DNA from: Paenibacillus glycanilyticus NBRC 16618
GTDB taxonomy: Bacteria > Bacillota > Bacilli > Paenibacillales > Paenibacillaceae
NCBI RefSeq assembly: GCF_004000805.1
Contig: NZ_BILY01000009.1
Location: 124,001-188,000, forward strand
Direction of reading: 5' to 3'
DNA length: 64,000 nucleotides
Shown here in pieces: positions 1 through 8,386 of the stretch (the first letter of the stretch is position 1; each line of letters starts with the position of its first letter). Below the pieces are notes generated by a model. The model was not told where the DNA came from and did not search any database. It saw nothing but the letters and a program-made list of their open reading frames with translations. The position numbers and the translations under genes were made by a program.

Positions 1-1
1 C

Positions 2-103
2 GAACAAAAAGGAACACTGCGTTATTACTCACTTTCATTAGAATATAGCGTACAACAGCTTAAACAGTTGATTGACGTTGTAGAGAAGGATTGCATTTTG
101 TAA
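2..103 (+). CDS. C-terminal end of a small protein, possibly an ArsR-like winged-helix regulator (partial)
   Basis: An open frame enters from the left edge and stops with TAA at 101-103, leaving 33 residues. The visible part, containing GTLRYYSL followed by a helix with QQLKQLIDVV, resembles the wing strand and final helix of ArsR-type winged-helix repressors. That is a shape-based guess only, because the DNA-recognition helix lies outside the window. A hairpin with a T-run follows about 90 bases downstream and would end this transcript. Confidence 0.45.
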   Translation, partial: EQKGTLRYYSLSLEYSVQQLKQLIDVVEKDCIL

Positions 104-193
104 TACGTATATGTAAATATCTTGACTCCGGAACAGTTAGCAGCAGCTTTAGCTTTTTTAAGCTCTTTATTTAACTGACATAAATCCTCAACC

Positions 194-231
194 GGTACAA
201 CAGAGAGTTATAATCTGTAGTGCCTTTTTTT
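194..231 (+). terminator. Rho-independent terminator
   Basis: GGTAC and ACAGA at the left pair with TCTGT and GTGCC at the right, followed by seven T. It would end the transcript entering from the left edge. Confidence 0.55.
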
Positions 232-281
232 ATTTTGTTACGAATGTTTAAGTGACCCCGAATGCTGAAGATTTTTGAGTT

Positions 282-339
282 TTCTTTAGAAATTCTTTAG
301 AAAAATCCTTAGTGGCAGCTAAGAAATTATTCTTATAGT
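282..339 (+). promoter_or_regulatory. Direct-repeat response-regulator box ahead of a -10 element
   Basis: TTCTTTAG occurs at 282-289 and again at 293-300, an 11-base period, with a weaker TCCTTAG at 306-312. A -10-like TATAGT lies at 334-339 and the expected -35 is poor. Direct repeats on one face of the helix just upstream of a weak -35 are typical of promoters activated by OmpR/PhoB-type regulators. The downstream operon encodes such a regulator, so autoregulation is inferred. The rest of 232-501 shows no gene. Confidence 0.4.
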
Positions 340-501
340 TATCAATGTGAAGAATATTTTTTTGCCAGATTTTTTACCGGGACTCTTTGAATACGCCGGA
401 CAGGAATGAGGTGAGGATAATCCCAGCAGTTATGATGGACACTCGCCGGATGTTTTATTCTGAGTTTACAAGCAGTTATACGTAAGAAAAGGACGTGAAA
501 A

Positions 502-1077
502 TTGATGGGCGTGAATCAATCGATATTGTTTTTGAAAAAATATGTACAGAATCCTAAATACGTGGGTAGCATAGTGCCGAGTTCACGATTTTTGGCAAAT
601 CGGATGCTTGATCAAGTATCATGGGAGCAAATAAAAACGGTTATTGAATTAGGCGCAGGGACTGGTGCTATATCCAGACTAATGGCGAAGCGGTTAAATC
701 CCAAAACAAGAGTAATGATATTTGAAAAAGATGAACAGATGAGGGGAAGGATACAAAATAATTATTCGGAGTGGATCTGTGAAGGGGATGCGATGCAGTT
801 ATTATGGCAGTTAGAAAAACACAACATGCACAAGGTGGATTGTATTATTAGTGGGCTTCCTTTTTTTAATTTTTCCGCTGAGATGCGTCATCACCTTATT
901 CGGCAATGCGTTGATGCTCTTAAACCTGGAGGTCATTTAATTGCCTTTCAATATTCATTACAAATGAGAAGGTTGCTTTCATAGTACTTCGATATAGAGA
1001 AGATATCTCTTGTTCCATTGAATTTTCCCCCCGCTTTTGTTTATGTTTGTAGAAAACGAATATGCGATGAGGAGTAG
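502..1077 (+). pseudogene. Class I SAM methyltransferase (phospholipid N-methyltransferase-like) with an in-frame TAG
   Basis: The frame opens at TTG 502 (or ATG 505) behind AAAAGGA and holds a Rossmann methyltransferase: SAM-binding motif ELGAGTGAISR near residue 50, acidic FEKDEQM, and motif IV-like SGLPFFNFS. TAG at 982-984 stops it after 160 residues. The same frame continues without shift for 30 more codons to TAG 1075-1077 and encodes VPLNFPPAFVYVCRK, which fits the final strand of this family (usually about 190 residues). A point mutation to amber, a sequencing error or readthrough are all possible. It leads an operon with the two-component genes 16 bases downstream, so its product may modify lipids as part of the envelope response; that role is inference. 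Confidence 0.72.
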
Positions 1078-1092
1078 GAGGGGAGCAATCTA

Positions 1093-1782
1093 ATGGCTTT
1101 AATCCTTGTTGTAGATGATGACTCAGAAATCCGGGACGTGATTCACATCTATTTGCGAAAACAAGAACACGAGGTTCTTGAGGCGAAAAATGGATTAGAG
1201 GCGCTTGATACATTAATGAAATGTGAAGTTGATCTAATCATACTCGATATAATGATGCTACAAATGGATGGTATTCAGGCATGTATGAAAATTAGAGAAA
1301 GATATGCCACACCAATTATTATGCTTTCTGCCAAAGAAGAAGATATGGACAAGATTGTAGGGCTTACTACTGGCGCAGACGACTACATGACGAAACCCTT
1401 TAATCCTATGGAGCTAATTGCAAGGGTTAAAGCACAGTTGCGGCGTCAATCCTTGCTTAAACCTAAGATATCGGAATTTAAGACCATCTGTATTCAAGAT
1501 CTTGTTATTGACGAGACAAAACATTATGTATCAATTAGGGGACAAGAGGTGATGTTGACCCCTCTAGAATTCGGGATCTTAAAGTTGCTTGCAGCGAATC
1601 CTGGGCAAGTTTTTAGCGCTGATGCCATATATGAAGCAGTGTGGAAAGAACGTACAGGGTACTCAGATAATACGGTGATGGTCCACATACGCAATTTAAG
1701 GGAAAAGCTTGAATTAGTGCCAAGGGAGCCGCAATATATAAAGACGGTATGGGGTGTTGGTTATAAAATCGACAAATATTAG
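1093..1782 (+). CDS. OmpR/PhoB-family response regulator (VanR-like)
   Basis: The 229-residue protein begins behind a GGAGGGGAG site. The receiver domain (about 1-120) has the acidic cluster D8-D9-D10, the phosphoacceptor D52 in LIILDIMM and the conserved lysine in DDYMTKPFNP. A winged-helix DNA-binding domain (about 135-229) ends with the typical YIKTVWGVGYKI. It overlaps the following histidine kinase gene, so the pair is translationally coupled. The family resembles VanR-type regulators of cell-envelope responses, but no resistance enzymes lie nearby. The direct repeats at 282-312 are its likely binding site. The signal sensed cannot be read from the sequence. Confidence 0.95.
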   Translation: MALILVVDDDSEIRDVIHIYLRKQEHEVLEAKNGLEALDTLMKCEVDLIILDIMMLQMDGIQACMKIRERYATPIIMLSAKEEDMDKIVGLTTGADDYMTKPFNPMELIARVKAQLRRQSLLKPKISEFKTICIQDLVIDETKHYVSIRGQEVMLTPLEFGILKLLAANPGQVFSADAIYEAVWKERTGYSDNTVMVHIRNLREKLELVPREPQYIKTVWGVGYKIDKY

Positions 1783-2887
1783 ACTATTACGAAAACATAG
1801 TGTGCGTTATTCCTTTCTGTGGGCCACAATTTTTTCTATTCTCATTGCATCAGTTATAACCTCGATTATAGGAGGAGCAATAAATTCGACTGCTCGGACA
1901 ACAATAGGATCACAATATTATCGTTTCATGGTCTATATAATTCCCATCATATTTTTGGTTTTTTTTCTTATTGCATTCTATTTTTTTACAAGAAGAATTA
2001 TTAAATACATTTCCCTTCTAGCTGAAGGGCTGGGTATCATATCAAAAGGTAATTTAAATTACAGAGTTCCAGTCAACCGGAAGGATGAGTTGGGTAATTT
2101 AGCCATAAACATGAATGAAATGGCAGAGAAACTTGGAAATCAGAAGGAGAAGGAGACAGCAAATGAAGAATTGAAAATGAATTTAATTACCGGTATATCC
2201 CACGATCTTCGGACACCGCTGACAAGTATGATTGGTTACCTTGATTTGCTCCGGAACCATTCGTTTCTAAACGAGTCAGAATACAATCGTTTCGTGAATA
2301 ATGCATATAGGAAAGCTGAACAGCTTAAAAAGCTTATTGATGATCTGTTCGTTTATACGCGAATTTCCTCTGGAAATTTGAAGTTAATTAAGAAGGAAGT
2401 TGACTTGCGAGCGCTCCTTGAGCAGATATTATTTGAGTTTGTACCCATTGCAAACGAACAAAATTCCATGATCACATCTCAAATCAATGTTGCGGAATCT
2501 ATAGTATATATCGACCCCGAACAAGTGGTAAGAATTATTGACAATCTTTTAATGAATGCTTTAAAGTATGCAGTCGCTCCAAAAGTTATTGATGTTACAC
2601 TGGAATGCGATGAATTTTGGATTTATTTAACGATAGAAAATGAAGGGGAGTGTATAACGCAAGAGCAAGAGTCTAAGCTTTTTGAACGATTTTATAAAAC
2701 GGAACATGCCACCAAGAATCCTGCCATTCATGTTGGCGCGGGGTTGGGACTTGCGATATCGAGACAACTTGCAGAACTTCAATCCGGAAAACTCGAGCTT
2801 GTCCATAAAGCTGGTCATTATGCATTTACTCTTCTATTGCCCCTACGGCATATGAAAAATGAAAACAGTCATGCTGAACAACGTTAA
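1754..2887 (+). CDS. Membrane sensor histidine kinase (VanS-like)
   Basis: Two hydrophobic segments (about residues 19-41 and 58-78) enclose a very short extracellular loop, so the kinase probably senses within or near the membrane. A HAMP linker follows (to about 125), then the HisKA box GISHDLRTPLTS with His150, the N box DNLLMNALKYA and the ATP-lid glycine motif GAGLGLAIS. GTG 1754 lies inside the end of the response-regulator gene; TTG 1757 and GTG 1802 are alternatives and none has a strong ribosome site. It should phosphorylate the regulator encoded immediately upstream. Confidence 0.93.
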   Translation: MLVIKSTNIRLLRKHSVRYSFLWATIFSILIASVITSIIGGAINSTARTTIGSQYYRFMVYIIPIIFLVFFLIAFYFFTRRIIKYISLLAEGLGIISKGNLNYRVPVNRKDELGNLAINMNEMAEKLGNQKEKETANEELKMNLITGISHDLRTPLTSMIGYLDLLRNHSFLNESEYNRFVNNAYRKAEQLKKLIDDLFVYTRISSGNLKLIKKEVDLRALLEQILFEFVPIANEQNSMITSQINVAESIVYIDPEQVVRIIDNLLMNALKYAVAPKVIDVTLECDEFWIYLTIENEGECITQEQESKLFERFYKTEHATKNPAIHVGAGLGLAISRQLAELQSGKLELVHKAGHYAFTLLLPLRHMKNENSHAEQR

Positions 2888-2914
2888 AACGTTCCAAGTG
2901 TGGCTGTTTTTTTG
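2862..2914 (+). terminator. Terminator after the two-component operon
   Basis: AAACAGTCA at the end of the kinase gene pairs with TGGCTGTTT (one wobble), with an inner AACGTT/AACGTT hairpin, followed by a T-run. The left arm lies inside the coding region. Confidence 0.5.
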
Positions 2915-3168
2915 TTGTCATGTTTAGGTTATTTCTACCTAATCACGAGTTTTTTTGCAGTGCAAAAACATGTGGGAATGGGTGAAGGAAATGGCTAACC
3001 ATTTTCTAACCAAGATCAGTCAGAAATCCCACTTAGCTTAATAAGGTTTTCATATAACATATAAAGGACATTGAGTTCAAGAATCCTGTCATTGCAGCGG
3101 AGGCATGCTCCGTTGATTTGGAGATATGATTTCTATTTTGGTATTTAAGCATTCAGGAGGACATTTCA

Positions 3169-4314
3169 ATGACGATTAGAGTAGGCATTGTAGGGGCAAG
3201 GGGGCTGAGTACGCTTCAGGGCTTCCGTTGTATGGCAGACGTCGAGATCACCGCGCTGTGCGATCTGGATGCTGATTATGTGAAGGAGGCGGCATCCAGC
3301 CATGGCATTCCAAATACGTACCGGGTGTTCGAGGACATGCTCGATACCGATATTGACGCGGTTGTCGTATCGACGCCGATGCAGCTTCATGTTCCGCAGA
3401 CGATTGCGGCGCTTCAAGCGGGTAAGCACGTACTGAGCGAAGTAACCGCCGGCGTCACAATGGACGAACTTTGGTGGTTGAAGGAGACCGTTGAGGCTTC
3501 CGGTAAGGTTTACATGATGGCGGAGAATTATTGTTATATTCCACAGAACCAGCAAATTCTACAGATGGTGAAATCCGGCATGTTTGGCGACGTCTATTTT
3601 GGAGAAGGCGAATATCTGCATGATATTCGCAGCTTGGCGTTCCGCCACAATCGAAAGGGCGCCGGAACAGGCGCACCGACCTGGCGCAACTACTGGCAGT
3701 TAGGCAAGCGAGGTGCTTTTTATCCGACACACAGCTTAGGGCCAGTCATGCAGTGGTTCGGCGGTGACCGGATTCGGTCTGTATCGTGCTTCGGATCGGG
3801 ATGGCATACTGACAAAAGATTCCGCCAGGAGGATACTTCGATAACGCTTTGCCAAATGGAGAGTGGCAAGCTAATTAAATTACGAGTGGATTGTATTTCA
3901 AAGCGGCCGCACAATATGAACTACTACACTTTGCAGGGGACTAAAGGATGTTACGAGGCACCTCGAGGGCTGGGAGATACGCACAAGATCTGGCTTGATA
4001 GTATGGGCGACCCTGAAGATCGCGAGCAATGGCGTCCACTGAGTGATTATGGTGAATATCTCCCCGAGCGTTATAAGAACGTGACGGAGGAACAACGGGC
4101 AGCGGGTCACTGGGGAGGCGATTATTTCATTATCGAAGACTTCGTAACGGCAATTAAAGGACTTCGCAAGCCGGTGATCGATGTTTATGATGCATGCGAG
4201 TGGACAGCTGTTGCGATATTGTCAGAATTATCCGTTATGAACGGCGGTCGTACAATGGATATGCCGGACTTCCGCAACAGTAAGTCTCGTGCGAATCAAA
4301 TCATCAAATTGTAA
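3169..4314 (+). CDS. Gfo/Idh/MocA-family oxidoreductase
   Basis: 381 residues, start behind AGGAGGAC. The N-terminal Rossmann fold has the nucleotide loop VGIVGARGLS and the segment VVSTPMQLHVPQ. The C-terminal half is the alpha/beta substrate domain of the family. The usual catalytic EKP motif after GKHVL reads SEVTAG here, so the lysine is absent, which marks a divergent subfamily. Such proteins oxidise or epimerise sugars with NAD(P); the substrate is unknown. It is followed by the acetyltransferase gene only 35 bases on, in the same direction, so the two probably share a transcript. Confidence 0.92.
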   Translation: MTIRVGIVGARGLSTLQGFRCMADVEITALCDLDADYVKEAASSHGIPNTYRVFEDMLDTDIDAVVVSTPMQLHVPQTIAALQAGKHVLSEVTAGVTMDELWWLKETVEASGKVYMMAENYCYIPQNQQILQMVKSGMFGDVYFGEGEYLHDIRSLAFRHNRKGAGTGAPTWRNYWQLGKRGAFYPTHSLGPVMQWFGGDRIRSVSCFGSGWHTDKRFRQEDTSITLCQMESGKLIKLRVDCISKRPHNMNYYTLQGTKGCYEAPRGLGDTHKIWLDSMGDPEDREQWRPLSDYGEYLPERYKNVTEEQRAAGHWGGDYFIIEDFVTAIKGLRKPVIDVYDACEWTAVAILSELSVMNGGRTMDMPDFRNSKSRANQIIKL

Positions 4315-4349
4315 CCAATAATCCTAGAATAGAAGGAGCGAATGATGCA

Positions 4350-4922
4350 ATGGAACAGCAACAACAGACGCAATTGCTCATGTTACGGGAAGATCTCGGC
4401 ATGCTTCCCGATCTTGTACTGCCTAAAGGTTATGTTGAACATAGTCTGCGTTCGGGAGACGAGTATGGGTGGGAACGTATTATCATGGCCTCTTTCGGGG
4501 GAGAACATCATTTCGACAAGGAAATGGCATCAGATGATTCTTATAAGCCGGAGCGCGTAAGATTCATATCCATCGAGAATGGTGAGCCGGTGGCAACCGC
4601 TTCTGCTTGGTATCGGCCGCAATGTAAAGAGAATACAGGTTATTTGCATATGGTCGGTCTTCTTCCTGAGCATGCGGGGAAGAAGCTTGGTTATGCTGTA
4701 AGTCTCGCAGCCTTGCATCATATGGCAAGGGAAGGCAGAACAAGAGCCGTGCTGCATACAGATGACTTTAGAATTCCTGCGATCAAAACCTACTTTGATT
4801 TAGGATTTATCCCTGAGCTGGCCGACGACAGTCATCTCGGCAGGTGGGTTGCTCTTGCCAAACAGCTTAACCGTGTCATTCTCGCTGTTCAGGAAGGAAC
4901 GAGAATGGAAATCAAACCATAA
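4350..4922 (+). CDS. GNAT-family N-acetyltransferase
   Basis: 190 residues behind AGAAGGAGCG. The acetyl-CoA motif A is visible as VGLLPEHAGKKLGYAVS near residue 112, preceded by the beta-4 strand TGYLHM and followed by a motif-B-like AIKTYFDLGFIPE. The N-terminal 50 residues are an extension not needed for the fold. It acetylates an unknown amine with acetyl-CoA in the cytoplasm. It probably shares a transcript with the upstream Gfo/Idh gene. Confidence 0.88.
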   Translation: MEQQQQTQLLMLREDLGMLPDLVLPKGYVEHSLRSGDEYGWERIIMASFGGEHHFDKEMASDDSYKPERVRFISIENGEPVATASAWYRPQCKENTGYLHMVGLLPEHAGKKLGYAVSLAALHHMAREGRTRAVLHTDDFRIPAIKTYFDLGFIPELADDSHLGRWVALAKQLNRVILAVQEGTRMEIKP

Positions 4923-4937
4923 GCAGGCTAGGAAAAG

Positions 4938-5048
4938 ATGGGGTCAAAGTTTCGAGTGGATTATTACGAGAAAACCGGCGGCGCATTCGCGAAGCTGAGC
5001 TGGTCCACCGCAACGCAGGCGAAGCAGATTATACCATCTACGCAGTAA
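4938..5048 (+). pseudogene. Remnant of a PA14-type carbohydrate-binding domain
   Basis: An open frame of 36 codons ending in TAA (5046-5048) encodes FRVDYYEKTGG, then AKLSW and QAKQIIPSTQ. This order is the final strand pair of PA14 domains (YYEnTGGA.AkLsW...kqiIPqsqL) found in glycosidases and adhesins. No upstream part of such a protein exists here, and the acetyltransferase gene ends 15 bases earlier. It is read as the 3' stub of a deleted surface or glycoside-hydrolase gene. Confidence 0.55.
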
Positions 5049-5085
5049 CTTTATAATGGGCAATACGTCAAAGCTTATTATTAGC

Positions 5086-5691
5086 TTATTGAAGACGTCG
5101 ATAAACAAGATACACCAGAAATAAAAAAATCATATAAAATAATGTGATCCATAACACATTACTAATATTGGACAAAAATTGATTGCCAACAATAGCAAAT
5201 ACAAACATCACTGGTATTTTACCAACAAAAGTTGCGACAATAAAAGTAACAAAACGCATTCGGCTAATAGCCGAATAAATATTCACAAAAGCTGCGGGTA
5301 CAAAAGGAATCAGCCGGGCTATTAAAACGGCAAAAAAGGCATTCCTTTCCATGAGCCCGGTGAACTGCTCCATTTTTTTGAATTTTTTTAAATAGCTGAG
5401 TCCTTGCTCTTGAAACAGGAATCTAACTAAGAGAAATAATAAAGCAGCAGCAATGGTTGAACTAAGAACATTAATCGTACCGCCAATAAAAGGTCCGTAT
5501 TTTAATCCCATAATTCCTGCGACTATGCCATATGGTATGACAGGAATAAACGCGAGCATTACGGCAGCACTAAAAAGAATAATAAAATTGTTGTTATATT
5601 GGATCCATAGAAGGAACTGTTCCTTATTCATGAGGAGTGCAATTATCAATAACCCATAAACGGAAAATAAAACTGGCTTCAAAAGCTTCAT
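5086..5691 (-). CDS. TVP38/TMEM64-family (VTT domain) membrane protein
   Basis: 201 residues, start behind AGGAGAAAG on the minus strand. Five to six hydrophobic segments surround the VTT signature: a glycine-rich GIVAGIMGLKYGPFIGG loop near residue 58 and RLIPFVPAAFVN near residue 127, followed by GKIPVMF. The fold relates to DedA/VTT proteins, which are thought to move lipids across the membrane. It is monocistronic or the last gene after the membrane protein encoded at 5861-7318, with about 170 bases between them. Confidence 0.9.
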   Translation of the reverse strand: MKLLKPVLFSVYGLLIIALLMNKEQFLLWIQYNNNFIILFSAAVMLAFIPVIPYGIVAGIMGLKYGPFIGGTINVLSSTIAAALLFLLVRFLFQEQGLSYLKKFKKMEQFTGLMERNAFFAVLIARLIPFVPAAFVNIYSAISRMRFVTFIVATFVGKIPVMFVFAIVGNQFLSNISNVLWITLFYMIFLFLVYLVYRRLQ

Positions 5692-5860
5692 TACTCTGAC
5701 TTTCTCCTAACGGTTACCTTCTTTTTTGGTCCCTTATTTTCGTTATTTCTTTTGTCTTATTCGTAAGCTGTGTGAAAATATTCCAAGCGAGTTTTCAGGC
5801 TTAGAGTTACAACTATGCAGCGAAGCAGTTTCGTTGCCCATTCCATATAGCCAGCCATGT

Positions 5861-7318
5861 TTAAGGCTTAGAACGGAGATCAAAAACTTCTCCGTATTTT
5901 CCTGAAAATACAGGTTCTCCAAAGGCGTTCTTCCATTGCTTCTGATGTTGGGAAGATGAATAGTTTGGAATGATAAGATAATCTGGGTGATCAGCAGTTA
6001 CGATCTCGGGAAGTTTGTCCGAGAAGCCATACATTGAACGTTCGAAAGCTGTCCAGCCGAATATACTTTTGGAAGCATCCGTAATAAAAGGATCCTCGCG
6101 GCCGTCGCATAAAATGTCAGCACCACGGTACATAGCATATCCGGATGTTCCATAAGTGGAGAGAACCTTTGGCCTGGTTCCATTACTCTGGTGATCGAGA
6201 ATATAGTTCATTTCGTCTACCGGATACTCCTTATCATCTACCCGAGGCGGATGTGCAAATACGATAACGCTATTCAGGACAAGCCCGGCTGCAAACCCGT
6301 ATGCAACGCTTTTCGGATTAATAGCCATTTTCAGTTTGGCTAGATAACGAAGTCCAGGAGCATAAGAAATGGACGTTGCTGCAAAGTAAGGAACGAATAG
6401 CCACAGAAATAAGTTTTGTTTGTAGTTGGTTACGCCCAGATAGACGATACCAATTATCATCATAAGTCTGAACATTTTGTTATGTATGGAGAATGGAATG
6501 ATATAAGCAAAAAATATTAGCATCAGCACAATTGGGGTGTTTTCCCAATCGAAAAAATCAATAGGTTTCCATTCATTAATTAGATGGTTGTAATTGTGTT
6601 GGGTGACAACGAACAAATAGGTTATGCTGCGAATCCCTCCAGGGTTCACAATTGCAATAAGAGCAGTTGCACCATAAACAATGAGGTGACGTAGCCGAAG
6701 AGCCCTCTCCCATAAGTCTGCTAAGATCTGCATCCCGGAAAAAACAGCAATAACCGGCCATACGCCCGCATGTATATTGGCAATAGAACAGGAGCAAAGG
6801 ATCATCAACACACCGTAACGCAAGTTCTCGGTCATTTTGAAGGATCTCATCCAAACGAAATACCAGACGATTAAGAAGGCCGATATCATTTGCGGACGGC
6901 TTGTAAAGTAAACGTAATAAACCCAAAAACCGACTGGAATTAATATTAATGTGCAAGTAAACGGCATATCCCAAAAGCCAGTCTCTTGTCGGGATATCTT
7001 TATTAGCCGGTATAGCCCGAGCATAAGAACTCCAAAGCTGACAGCAGTAAGCAGATAGATACCCGGCCAGCCAAATAAAAGGTAAAGAGTTGCTTCGATT
7101 ATTTCAAAGCCATATTCATGTGGGATATAAGGAAGACGATCCCCATAAAACGTATGAATGGCATGATGCAGAATGGTTTTGTGTTCTATCATATATCTGC
7201 CGTTTTCGATATGCCAAAACGTATCCGAATCATTATAGCTGCTTGTTGGAAACAGAAACAATACAAGCAGTGTGAAAAAAACAGGAATTGCCCAATGTGT
7301 TACCTTTGTTAGGTGCAT
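5861..7318 (-). CDS. Polytopic membrane protein, GT-C glycosyltransferase-like
   Basis: 485 residues with about ten to eleven membrane segments and a C-terminal soluble part of about 110 residues. After the first membrane helix comes DSDTFWHIENGRYM, an acidic and histidine-containing first loop of the kind found in GT-C enzymes that use lipid-linked sugars. The C-terminal part has a beta-rich look (VLSTYGTSGYAMYRG, LCDGREDPF). The function is not recognised more closely; a lipid-linked sugar transferase is a reasonable guess. The start ATG lies about 60 bases after an AT-rich promoter-like stretch. Confidence 0.78.
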   Translation of the reverse strand: MHLTKVTHWAIPVFFTLLVLFLFPTSSYNDSDTFWHIENGRYMIEHKTILHHAIHTFYGDRLPYIPHEYGFEIIEATLYLLFGWPGIYLLTAVSFGVLMLGLYRLIKISRQETGFWDMPFTCTLILIPVGFWVYYVYFTSRPQMISAFLIVWYFVWMRSFKMTENLRYGVLMILCSCSIANIHAGVWPVIAVFSGMQILADLWERALRLRHLIVYGATALIAIVNPGGIRSITYLFVVTQHNYNHLINEWKPIDFFDWENTPIVLMLIFFAYIIPFSIHNKMFRLMMIIGIVYLGVTNYKQNLFLWLFVPYFAATSISYAPGLRYLAKLKMAINPKSVAYGFAAGLVLNSVIVFAHPPRVDDKEYPVDEMNYILDHQSNGTRPKVLSTYGTSGYAMYRGADILCDGREDPFITDASKSIFGWTAFERSMYGFSDKLPEIVTADHPDYLIIPNYSSSQHQKQWKNAFGEPVFSGKYGEVFDLRSKP

Positions 7319-7464
7319 ATTTTGTTTGAGGACACCTCTGGGACTAGTGGTGAGAGGTGAATCATACTCAAATCTCCTTTCTTTTTTCTTAGTTCAACTA
7401 TAACAATAAGTTCTTAATAAATTATTAATTTGATTAGTGAAGACAAACAAAAGTTATCTTTTAA

Positions 7465-7590
7465 AACTAGAAGCCGTGAGGCTGGTTACGGTGGACAACT
7501 TGGCTCACCGTGAGGTCGCGAAGTGAGAAGTCACTGTCAAGGGAAGCGAAATATGGAGAAGGGCTGCCGATCGGCAGCCCTTCTTTTTTA
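7465..7590 (+). ncRNA. Candidate structured plus-strand RNA (orphan leader or small RNA)
   Basis: Between two minus-strand genes, three plus-strand hairpins follow each other: TTACGGTG with CACCGTGA, AGTGA-GAAG-TCACT, and a strong terminator. A promoter-like TTGATT lies at about 7431. No plus-strand gene follows, so it is either a small RNA or the leader of a lost gene. The remainder of 7319-7722 holds nothing recognised. Confidence 0.3.
7559..7588 (+). terminator. Strong orphan terminator
   Basis: AAGGGCTGCC-GATC-GGCAGCCCTT is perfect over ten pairs and is followed by CTTTTTT, so it works for plus-strand transcription. The neighbouring genes are both on the minus strand. Confidence 0.7.
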
Positions 7591-7722
7591 TACGACTAGC
7601 TTCGTATTCATTATCGTCCGCTGTGCAGAAATGGTCTGTACTTCCCGGCATGATGCAGGCGAGTGCTTTGATGCTCAAAGGAATTAATTTCCCCTTTTTG
7701 CCTATCTCAGGAACGCTGGCGG

Positions 7723-8373
7723 TTACAGCTTGCGTAATTCGCTTATTATATCCTCAGGCTCAAACCGCTTTATGAAGTCCGGGTTAAAGTATGCCGAACG
7801 GATGAAGCCACTCTCGTCAATCATGAATGTCGAGGGCACGGGAAGAATCCAACGGCTCGTGGCGTTGTATTCAGCCAGATTGAGACCTAAGCCTTGCTGG
7901 AATATGTCCTGTACGTAGAAGGGTACGTCATATAGGATACGATACCTCGCCGCAACCAAACCGTTCCGGTCGCTTAGAACATGGAAACGCAGCTCTTCCT
8001 TTTCTATTTGGGACAGTGTGGCATCGGGGCTTTGCGGACTGATTGCGATCAGTTGAGCGCCAAGCTTTTCGATCTCGGGCAGCACTTGCTGATAAGACTT
8101 GAGCTGTCTGCTGCAGTAAGGGCACCAGCCTCCACGGTAAAAGGTTAATACGACAGGGCCTTTGGCCAGTTCATCGTATAAATGAACTGCCCGGCCGAGT
8201 GCATCCTGCAGGGTGAAATCCTTAGCTTTCTGTCCAACAGGAAGACCAAACGGGTCTGCCGATTCCTGTTGCTCCCGGATTAGCCGCGACAGAGCGGCCT
8301 GTGCTTCCATCGGCGTATGAGGGTCAAACGTCTTCTTCATCTGCGCTAGTTCTTCATTTAAGGTCATTGTCAT
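7723..8373 (-). CDS. Peroxiredoxin-like (AhpC/TSA) protein
   Basis: 216 residues. The thioredoxin-fold core carries GGWCPYCSRQ with Cys84 and Cys87 in the order expected for peroxidatic/resolving chemistry in this 'peroxiredoxin-like' group. About 45 helical residues precede the fold. The C-terminal half keeps the cis-proline-type loop VPSTFMID. It is the last gene of a three-gene minus-strand operon, 13 bases after the CcdA gene. The expected role is reduction of peroxides or disulfides with electrons supplied through the partners encoded upstream. Confidence 0.9.
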   Translation of the reverse strand: MTMTLNEELAQMKKTFDPHTPMEAQAALSRLIREQQESADPFGLPVGQKAKDFTLQDALGRAVHLYDELAKGPVVLTFYRGGWCPYCSRQLKSYQQVLPEIEKLGAQLIAISPQSPDATLSQIEKEELRFHVLSDRNGLVAARYRILYDVPFYVQDIFQQGLGLNLAEYNATSRWILPVPSTFMIDESGFIRSAYFNPDFIKRFEPEDIISELRKL

Positions 8374-8386
8374 TCTCCTCTTATTT

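Noticed and set aside
1093..2887. A vancomycin-resistance operon
   Set aside because: Only VanRS-like regulators are present; no VanH, VanA-type ligase or VanX gene is in the window.
7465..7560. Possible cobalamin riboswitch
   Set aside because: Only a short TCACTG...GGGAAGCG likeness; the conserved core and a downstream B12 gene are missing.
7655..7774. Plus-strand frame encoding LMLKGINFPFLPISG opposite the end of the peroxiredoxin gene
   Set aside because: It overlaps a well-supported gene, has no ribosome site and matches no family I can name.
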